DNA of 9,637 nt from Acetofilamentum sp. (lineage in GTDB: Bacteria > Bacteroidota > Bacteroidia > Bacteroidales > DTU049). Shown here piece after piece: positions 1 to 6,900 of the stretch. The stretch's first letter is position 1, and every line of letters begins with the position of its first letter. The stretch spans positions 1 through 9,637 of the forward strand of contig DYON01000091.1 in NCBI GenBank assembly GCA_020720525.1. The letters run 5' to 3'. The translations under genes were made by a program, and so were the position numbers. The notes beneath the pieces were generated by a model, which had not been told where the DNA came from, ran no database searches, and saw only the letters and a program-made list of their open reading frames with translations.

Positions 1-1
1 A

Positions 2-835
2 TACCATGTATTCAAAGCCCGTCGTTTGCCTTCGGGACAAGAAATTGCGCCCGACGATTGGGCTTTGTCGCATACAATAAATAATGGAGTAACTATTACA
101 GATGAATTGATCGAGATTGATGCCCACGATGGGCAAAAGCGAATTATTCTGAATTATACTGCTCCTGTTTTGAACGAGGAAGGGAAGATAAGTGCTGCTA
201 TTGTTGTGAATCAAGATATAACCCAGTTTCAGCTTATTGCCGAACAGTTGCGGCAAAGCGAAGAGAAGTTTAGGTTGATTGCCGAAAAAGCTTCGGACGT
301 GGTTTGGTTGATAGATTTAAAAGGGAAAAGTTTATTCGTTACACCATCTATTTCTTTGTTTACTGGCTATTCTCAATCGGAGTATCTTGCCCAAAGTATT
401 GCCGAACGATTCACACCTGAGTCGGCTAAAATAGCTGCCGAAACAATGCAGCAAGAAATTATGGCATATACCTACTTGAAGAAAGTGCCTCGCGATTTCT
501 CGAAAACCCTCATTCTTGATTATCGTTGCAAAGACGGTTCGGTGAAATCGGGCGAATTACTTATTACTCCTTTATTCGACGAGGATGATAACTTAAAAGG
601 TCTTCACGGTGTTACACGAGATGTGACCGAGCGTGTAAAAATTAACGAAGAGCTTCGAAAACTCAATGCAGAGCTGGAACAGCGTGTATTAGAGCGTACC
701 GCTGAGTTGCAAGAAAGCAACGAGCAGTTGTCGCGAATGAATAAATTGTTTGTTGGAAGGGAGATTCGTATGGTCGAATTGAAAGAGCAAATTTCTGTTT
801 TGGAAAAACAAATGAAAGAACAAATGCCGAAGTAG
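2..835 (+). CDS. PAS-PAS-coiled-coil sensor protein, 5' end cut by window
   Basis: The reading frame is open from base 2 to a TAG at 833-835, giving 277 visible residues; the true start lies upstream of the window, so an internal TTG at 26 is not the start. Visible residues 1-78 are the second half of a PAS domain, ending in the typical DIT signature (NQDITQFQL). Residues about 86-205 form a complete PAS domain that opens with SEEKFRLIAEKASDVVW, has a SPSI..FTGYS-type core and ends DVTERV. From about 205 to the end the protein is a charged heptad-like coiled coil, finishing with the LFVGREIRMVELKEQI tail often seen at the C-termini of PAS/GAF sensor proteins. There is no HisKA, HATPase, receiver or DNA-binding domain in the visible part. 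It is presumably a cytoplasmic sensor or adaptor; the missing N-terminus could carry a receiver, as the gene at 9056 does. The coding call is firm, the role is inferred. Confidence 0.9.
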   Translation, partial: YHVFKARRLPSGQEIAPDDWALSHTINNGVTITDELIEIDAHDGQKRIILNYTAPVLNEEGKISAAIVVNQDITQFQLIAEQLRQSEEKFRLIAEKASDVVWLIDLKGKSLFVTPSISLFTGYSQSEYLAQSIAERFTPESAKIAAETMQQEIMAYTYLKKVPRDFSKTLILDYRCKDGSVKSGELLITPLFDEDDNLKGLHGVTRDVTERVKINEELRKLNAELEQRVLERTAELQESNEQLSRMNKLFVGREIRMVELKEQISVLEKQMKEQMPK

Positions 836-849
836 GTGTTTTTACCTAC
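832..849 (+). other. Stop-codon hairpin between genes, possible weak terminator
   Basis: GTAGGT (832-837) and ACCTAC (844-849) are perfect reverse complements around a six-base loop, GTTTTT. The left arm contains the TAG stop of the upstream gene. The T run lies inside the loop, not after the stem, so this is not a canonical intrinsic terminator. It could attenuate transcription or protect a 3' end. It sits in the only gap in the window longer than 9 bases, which is the natural place for a transcript boundary. Confidence 0.35.
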
Positions 850-851
850 AA

Positions 852-861
852 ATACGCGTAT
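852..861. promoter_or_regulatory. 10-bp perfect palindrome upstream of the membrane kinase gene
   Basis: ATACGCGTAT reads the same on both strands and lies 30 bases before the ATG at 892, three bases after the hairpin. It could be an operator half-dyad or part of a promoter region. Nearby TATGTTTTG (859-867) and TACTATTG (871-878) each resemble the Bacteroidota -7 element TAnnTTTG with one deviation, but I see no convincing -33 TTG element at the right distance. A 10-bp palindrome can occur by chance, so confidence is low. Confidence 0.2.
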
Positions 862-891
862 GTTTTGTTGTACTATTGTTAGATTCAATCT

Positions 892-3480
892 ATGAACGAA
901 ACTTTTATTATTGGCTTGGTACAAAACATTGCATTGCTGCTTTCGTTCAGCATGTTGCACGATTATTTTTTAGCTTACTTTTTGAAAAAGAATCGAATAA
1001 CCTACAATATTGTAGCTGGTACATTGCTTGGAGGTATTGGTATGATGCTCATTATAACTCCTTGGAGTTTAGAGCCTGGAATATTTTTCGATACACGTTC
1101 CATCATTCTCTCTGTGTCGGGTTTGTTTTTTGGACCAGTTCCTACTGCTATTGCAATGGCTATTACATCGGTATTTCGCTTCTATATTGGCGGCGATGGG
1201 GTTTGGATGGGAATTGCTGTTATTTTATCGTCGGGTTTCACAGGAATTGCTTGGCGAAGTTTTTTTAGCAAATGGAATCAACATCACACTGGGTTTCATT
1301 TGATTCTAATGGGTCTCACAGTACACCTGCTTATGCTTAGTTGCACTCTGTTTCTTCCAGCTGGGTCGCGATTGAATGTGCTTGATCAAATCTTCATTCC
1401 TGTGCTTTTTATTTATCCAGTTGCAACATATTTGTTGGGGCAGCTTTTGGTTTTTCAGCGCAAAAACATTAACAATCGGAATGAACTTGCTACCAGCGAA
1501 AAACGATGGAAATATGCGCTCGAAGGAGCTGGCGATGGCGTTTGGGATTGGAATACCAAAACAGGGGAATGTTTTTATTCAAAAAACTACAAAGCCATGT
1601 TGGGCTATTCAACTGACGATGTAGTAAATAATATCGATGAATGGAGTCGGCGATTGCATTTCGAAGATAAAGATAGAGTTTTGCAAATTATGGATGACTA
1701 TTTAATGGGTAAAATAAATGAATATCAAGCCGAGTTTAGAATGAGAAATAAATCGGGCAATTACTTGTGGATACTTGCTCGTGGAAAAATTGTCGATAGA
1801 AATGAAAATGGGGAACCAATACGAGTTATAGGAACACATTCCGATATTTCGCAGCGAAGGCTGAACGAAGAACAAAAGCGTGCTACCGAATCGAAATACC
1901 ATCGGTTGCTCGAAAACATGATGGATGGTTTTGTGTTTGTAACCTTGAATGGTCAGATTACCGATTGCAACGAATCATATTGCAAAATGCTTCAATATTC
2001 CTTGGTCGAGCTAAAAACGAAAACATATCAGCAATTAACTCCAGCAAAATGGCACAAGGCCGAACAAGAAATTGTTGAGAATAATATTTTACCAAAAGGC
2101 TATTCTGGAGTTTATGAAAAAGAATATATTCGAAAAGATGGAACTGTTTTTCCAGTTGAACTAAGCTCGTTTTTAGCAAGAAATATTTATGGTGAAATTG
2201 AAGGTGTTTGGGGTATAGTTCGCAATATTTCGAAACGACGCGAGACTGAAAATGCGTTGCACGAGACAAACGAATATTTAGAAAGTCTTTTCAATTACGC
2301 AAATGCACCCATTTTGGTTTGGGACAACAATATGTGTATTACTCGATTCAATAAAGCTTTAGAAAAACTTACCAATTACAAAGCAAACGAAGTTATTGGA
2401 CGAAAAATTGATGCTTTTTTTTATACGCAAGCTCATTCTCAATCGATAGATTATTTTACCTCGGTATTTTCGGAAAATCGTTTGAGTGCATTGGAATTTG
2501 AAATTGTTTGCAAAGGAGGACAACGAAAGTTGTTGCTGTGGAATATGGCCAAAGTGTTCGATTTGTCCAAAGAGAATGTAATTGCTACCATAGCGCAGGG
2601 ACACGATATTACCGATCGTAAAAAAGCAGAAGAAGATGTGAAACGCTTAAATGTACAACTCGAAGCAAAAGTGATGAAAAAAACACAAATGCTCGAAATC
2701 AGAAGTGCCGAATTGGCCAACAACGAAAAAGCATTGATTAATTTGATTGAAGACCTCAATTTCAAAACGGAAGAACTGGAACAAAAATCGATAGACTTAA
2801 AAGCTACCAATAGCGAACTTGAAGCATTTTCGTACTCCGTATCGCACGATTTGCGTGCACCTTTGCGAGCCATCAACAATTTTGCTTCCATTCTTGACGA
2901 AGAATATGCTTCGAACCTCGACGACGAAGCCAAGCGAATTTGTGCTGTTATAGACGAAAATACCAAACGCATGGGAAGCCTCATCGACGATTTATTGGCT
3001 TTTAGTCGCTTGGGCCGTTCCGATATCAATATCATGCCTGTCGATATGAATGCAATGGTAAATGGTGTGGTGATTGAATGTGTTCCTGAAAATAGCAATA
3101 TTCAATTGCATATTGGTCCTTTGCATTCAGCTTCGGCCGATTCCAATATGATGAAGCAAGTTTGGATCAACCTCATTTCGAATGCAGTGAAGTTTTCCTC
3201 AAAAACCGAAAACCCACAAATTTCGATTACCAGCATCGAACACAGCAATACCATTGCTTACTCAGTTCAAGATAATGGAGCAGGTTTCGATATGCAATTT
3301 GCCGACAAACTATTTGGAGTGTTTCAGCGATTGCACAGTCTGCGCGAATTTGACGGGACTGGAGTTGGCCTTGCCATTGCAAAGCGAGTTGTAGAAAGGC
3401 ATGGAGGTACTATTAGTGCAAGTGCCGAAGTTGGCAAAGGTGCCGAGTTTGTTTTTATTCTTCCCCTAAAACATAATTGA
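892..3480 (+). CDS. Membrane sensor histidine kinase: LytS-type membrane domain, three PAS, HisKA, HATPase_c
   Basis: An 862-residue inner-membrane kinase. The first 190 residues hold about six hydrophobic segments (roughly 4-23, 38-58, 70-92, 103-121, 135-155, 165-187). The stretch FDTRSIILSVSGLFFGPVP, followed by RFYIGGDG, matches the 5TMR-LYT family of LytS/YhcK-type receptors. Three cytoplasmic PAS domains follow at about 202-323, 336-455 and 460-583, ending in DISQRR, NISKRR and DITDRK. A coiled coil runs from about 583 to 643. The kinase core has the H box SVSHDLRAPLR with phospho-acceptor His652, the N box NLISNAVKF (Asn764), the G1 box DNGAGF (Asp794) and the G2 box GTGVGLAIAKR (822-832). 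The core is complete and of the phytochrome-like HisKA kind, not the LytS His_kinase family. His+4 is Ala, not the usual Thr/Asn of phosphatase-competent kinases. The ATG at 892 is chosen because the membrane segment begins just after it; no Shine-Dalgarno is visible. A one-base gap to the next receiver gene suggests that receiver is its partner. The ligand is unknown. Confidence 0.96.
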   Translation: MNETFIIGLVQNIALLLSFSMLHDYFLAYFLKKNRITYNIVAGTLLGGIGMMLIITPWSLEPGIFFDTRSIILSVSGLFFGPVPTAIAMAITSVFRFYIGGDGVWMGIAVILSSGFTGIAWRSFFSKWNQHHTGFHLILMGLTVHLLMLSCTLFLPAGSRLNVLDQIFIPVLFIYPVATYLLGQLLVFQRKNINNRNELATSEKRWKYALEGAGDGVWDWNTKTGECFYSKNYKAMLGYSTDDVVNNIDEWSRRLHFEDKDRVLQIMDDYLMGKINEYQAEFRMRNKSGNYLWILARGKIVDRNENGEPIRVIGTHSDISQRRLNEEQKRATESKYHRLLENMMDGFVFVTLNGQITDCNESYCKMLQYSLVELKTKTYQQLTPAKWHKAEQEIVENNILPKGYSGVYEKEYIRKDGTVFPVELSSFLARNIYGEIEGVWGIVRNISKRRETENALHETNEYLESLFNYANAPILVWDNNMCITRFNKALEKLTNYKANEVIGRKIDAFFYTQAHSQSIDYFTSVFSENRLSALEFEIVCKGGQRKLLLWNMAKVFDLSKENVIATIAQGHDITDRKKAEEDVKRLNVQLEAKVMKKTQMLEIRSAELANNEKALINLIEDLNFKTEELEQKSIDLKATNSELEAFSYSVSHDLRAPLRAINNFASILDEEYASNLDDEAKRICAVIDENTKRMGSLIDDLLAFSRLGRSDINIMPVDMNAMVNGVVIECVPENSNIQLHIGPLHSASADSNMMKQVWINLISNAVKFSSKTENPQISITSIEHSNTIAYSVQDNGAGFDMQFADKLFGVFQRLHSLREFDGTGVGLAIAKRVVERHGGTISASAEVGKGAEFVFILPLKHN

Positions 3481-3481
3481 G

Positions 3482-3946
3482 ATGAAAAATGCAACACAGC
3501 TTATTGAAGTGCTTTTGGTCGAAGACAATCCCAACGATGCCGATTTGTTTATTCGTGTTTTGCGCAAAAACGGCATTGCCGAAACAATTCATGTGTGCGA
3601 AGATGGCGACGAGGCATTGCGTTTTCTATATTTTAGAGACAAATATGCCAGTTTTCGTAATCGTACGAATTTGAAATTGATTTTTCTCGATATCAAGCTG
3701 CCCAAAGTGAGTGGACTCGAAGTTTTGAGTAAAATAAAAATAGACGATAATTTGAAAACAATTCCAGTGGTAATTGTTTCGTCGTCGCGCGAAGAGTCCG
3801 ATTTGCGAAATGCTGCAAAAATTGGCGCCAACAGCTATATTGTAAAACCTGTTTCGTACGACGATTTTGCTTCCACCATGAGCCAAGTATGCAATTATTG
3901 GCTCAAATTGAATGAATTGTCCAACGAATTAAATGCTCAACAATAA
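3482..3946 (+). CDS. Rcp1-like single-domain response regulator
   Basis: A 154-residue stand-alone receiver. It has the acidic pair Glu14-Asp15 in LLVEDNPNDADLF, phospho-acceptor Asp70 in FLDIKLPKVSG, Ser100 at the switch position and Lys122-Pro123 in SYIVKPVSYDDF. The long insert between the second strand and Asp70 (FLYFRDKYASFRNR) and the C-terminal CNYWLKLNEL helix are characteristic of the Rcp1 family, known as partners of phytochrome-type kinases such as Cph1. There is no output domain, so it probably works as a phosphate shuttle or by protein-protein contact in the cytoplasm. The start follows the upstream TGA after a single base (TGA-G-ATG), which favours translational coupling with the membrane kinase. 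All key receiver residues are present, so it should be phosphorylatable. The family assignment is strong; the pairing with the upstream kinase is inferred from adjacency. Confidence 0.95.
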   Translation: MKNATQLIEVLLVEDNPNDADLFIRVLRKNGIAETIHVCEDGDEALRFLYFRDKYASFRNRTNLKLIFLDIKLPKVSGLEVLSKIKIDDNLKTIPVVIVSSSREESDLRNAAKIGANSYIVKPVSYDDFASTMSQVCNYWLKLNELSNELNAQQ

Positions 3947-3950
3947 TATT

Positions 3951-6900
3951 ATGTCTAAATCGGATAAAACAAGAATTCTTATAGTAGAAGATTTACCCAG
4001 CGATGCCGAATTGGTTATGCGCGAAGCTTTAAAAGAGCTGCCCGATGCCGAATTTAGGCATGTGGAGACCGAACCCGATTTTTTGCGCGAATTGGTTGAA
4101 TTTAAACCCGATTTGATTTTATCGGACTACAGTATGCCGAGGTTCAATGGCTTACGTGCGCTCAAACTTTCGCTCGAATATGATTCTACTGTTCCTGTTA
4201 TTATTGTTACTGGTTCTATCAACGAAGATACGGCTGTCGATTGTATGAAGGCTGGTGCTGCAAACTATGTGATTAAAGATCAAATGAAGCGGCTGGGACC
4301 AGCCATTCGCCACGCCTTGGAAGAAAAAAAACTCGAATTAGAGAAAATTCAAGCTCAGCAATTTCTTTTGCAAAGCGAAGAACGATTCCGTTTGATGATT
4401 GAAGGTGCGCCCGATCCTATCTTTATTCAAACCAATCAAAAATTCGCCTATTTAAATTCACAGGCCTTGTATCTTTTGGGAGCAAAACATGAATCGGAAT
4501 TGCTTGGAAAAAGTGTGTTTGAGGTTTTTCATCCAAGTTTTGCCGAAATTATTCGAGATAGAAATTATCAATTAAATGTTAATAAACAAAATGTTTCCGC
4601 TCTTGAACAGATTTATATCCGACTCGATGGCACACAGGTTTGGGTTGAAACTAGTGGGGTGCCAATAGAATTTGGTGGCGAGAATGGAGCATTGATTTTT
4701 GCACGCGATGTGTCGCAACGTAGAAAAACCGACGAGGAATTACGCATTAGTCGCGAAAAATTCATGGCTTTGTTTGCCAATAACCCAGCAGGTTTGTATC
4801 GTACTTCGATAGATGATGAAGTGATGGATGCAAATCCAGCGCTTCTCAAAATGCTTGGTTTTGATAACATTGAACAGCTCAAGTCGAGAAGAGTTCACGA
4901 AGGTTATGTTGAGAAAGAGGAAAAAGATTTGTTCGATCAAACAATTATCGAGAACGGCCGCTTTTCGGGAATTACCAGATGGTTTAAGAGTGATGGAAAC
5001 ATCATTTGGCTCGAAGAACAAGCGGTTGCTATAAAAGACGATAATGGAAAAACACTGTATTTCGATGGAAGTGTAATTGATGTTACCGAAAAAAAATTGG
5101 CGCAAGATTTTCTCAAAGAAAGCGAAGAGAAATATCGGCTTGTTGCCGATAATTCGGCCGATGTTATTTTTATTGTCGATAATCAATTTCGCTATACCTT
5201 TATTAGCCCATCTGTCGAAAAACTTCGTGGTTTTACACCCGAAGAGATGCTCCGATCAACTATCGATGCAAACATAACACATGACAGTTTCGAGAGAGTA
5301 AAAAAGGCTATCGCTCAACAAAAGCAATTTGAGGCAGAGGGCTTGATCGAAAAAAATAGTAATTATATTCTCGAGCTCGAAATGTTTCATAAAAACGGTC
5401 ATACCATTTGGGCCGAAGTTAAAGCCAGCTTTTTGCGCAACTCCAATAGCGAGATTGTTGGTATTATGGGCATTACCCGCGATATTTCGGAAAGAAAGGT
5501 TGCCGAAGAGAATATAAAGGAGAAAAACAGGCTATTACTGGCAATCAATCAATACGCAAAAGAAATTTCGCAAACTGCCTATTCCGATTTGTTTTCTTTT
5601 GTTGTTAATAAATTAAAGGCAATTTCGGGCTCTTCGGTTGCCATTCTCAATATTTTTGATGAGAATACCAATGAATTGGTTTGCAAAAAAACCACATTGA
5701 CCAACGAAGAATCGGGGGTTGTTGAGAAAATGCTTGGTGCCCGAATAGAAGGTTTTCGAACGCCAGTATCTCCCGAAATGCTTGCCCGTATTAAGCAAGA
5801 AGTGATTGGCAAAGCCGACAATTTGTTGACTCTAACTTTTGGCAAAATACCAAAAGCTTTGGGCAACATTATTATGGGCGCAACCCGATACAAGTGGTTC
5901 TTGGGAATTTCGCTCACCAAAGACGAAAAGCTCGTAGGAACCATTTTGCTGGGAGGTAAAAAAGGCGACAAGCCTATCAATAGCGAAGAGTTTCTTGCTT
6001 TTGCAGGTGTAACGGCCAACGCAATTTCGCGCGCCCAAGCCGAAGAAAAATTGAAGGCAAGTGAAGAAAAATATCGAATTATTGCCGAAAATACTGCCGA
6101 TACCATTACCATTCTCGATTTCAAATTTCGCTATCTGTATTCGAGTCCTTCAATATCGAGAATGTTGGGCTACTCGGTCGATGAAATATTGCAGCTCGAA
6201 CCTCAACAAATTACGCATCCCAATTCGATTGAGATTATTACTCAAGTGATGAGGGAAGAAATGAGAGCTGAAATGTCGGGTCTAGCCGATCCAAATAGAA
6301 ATAGAACTGTTTTATTGAAGCAATTTCATAAAAACGGAAGCATTCGGTGGATTGAAAGTACTGCCAGTTTCATTCGCGACGAAATGGGTAAGCCTTTAAG
6401 CATTTTGGCTATTTCGCGCGATGTTACAACAAGAATAATCGAAGCCGAATTGCTGGCAAAAAGCCAAGAAGAATTTAAAGCCATTTTCGAAAACAACTCG
6501 GCTGCTATTGCTATTATAGAGCCTGATAGCACTATTTCGAAGGTGAACGAAGCATTTTGCGAAATTAGTGGGTATTCTATTGAAGAGTCGGTTGGGATAA
6601 GCTGGACAAAGCTAATCCACGAAAGAGATCTCGCTCGAATAAACGAATACAACCAACGGCGGTTGATTAATCCACACGATGCCCCAGCGAAATATGAGTT
6701 CTTGTTTTATCGAAAAGATGGTACAATTCGCTTTGTTCTCATGTCGGTAGCTGTGATTCCAAGCAGCAAAAAGATTGTTGCTTCTTTTTCAGACATCACC
6801 GAGCGAAGGCAAGCCGAAATTGATATTCAGAAAAAAGAAGAAAAATACCGCAATTTGCTCGAGTTTGCTCCCGATGCATTTTTTCAAAGCGATATAAAAG

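Noticed and set aside
836..891. A defined promoter for the kinase operon
   Set aside because: Two near-matches to TAnnTTTG exist but no -33 element at proper spacing; reported only as a low-confidence regulatory region.
604..960. 118-codon - strand open frame spanning the 836-891 gap
   Set aside because: Mostly antisense to the first gene; no start context or protein motif supports it.
876..1268. 130-codon + strand open frame starting at TTG
   Set aside because: Out of frame with the membrane kinase; rich in Cys, Tyr and Trp and without family features, while the frame from 892 encodes clear transmembrane and sensor motifs.
2451..3098. 215-codon open frame on the - strand
   Set aside because: It lies entirely inside the membrane kinase gene, opposite its coiled coil and H-box region; its Ser-rich, low-order protein is what antisense of this codon usage gives.
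3933..3950. Upstream ATG for the giant kinase
   Set aside because: It would overlap the previous gene by 14 bases and add only MLNNNI; the ATG at 3951 gives a standard receiver N-terminus. Not excluded.
5529..6050. Possible photoreceptor GAF or LOV-type PAS domains, suggested by the Rcp1-like partner and phytochrome-like kinase
   Set aside because: I see no bilin-binding Cys-His motif in the GAF and no NCRFLQ flavin motif in any PAS domain, so light sensing is not supported.
5579..6124. 181-codon open frame on the - strand
   Set aside because: Antisense to the GAF domain of the giant kinase, whose forward frame has clear domain motifs; no recognisable protein features.
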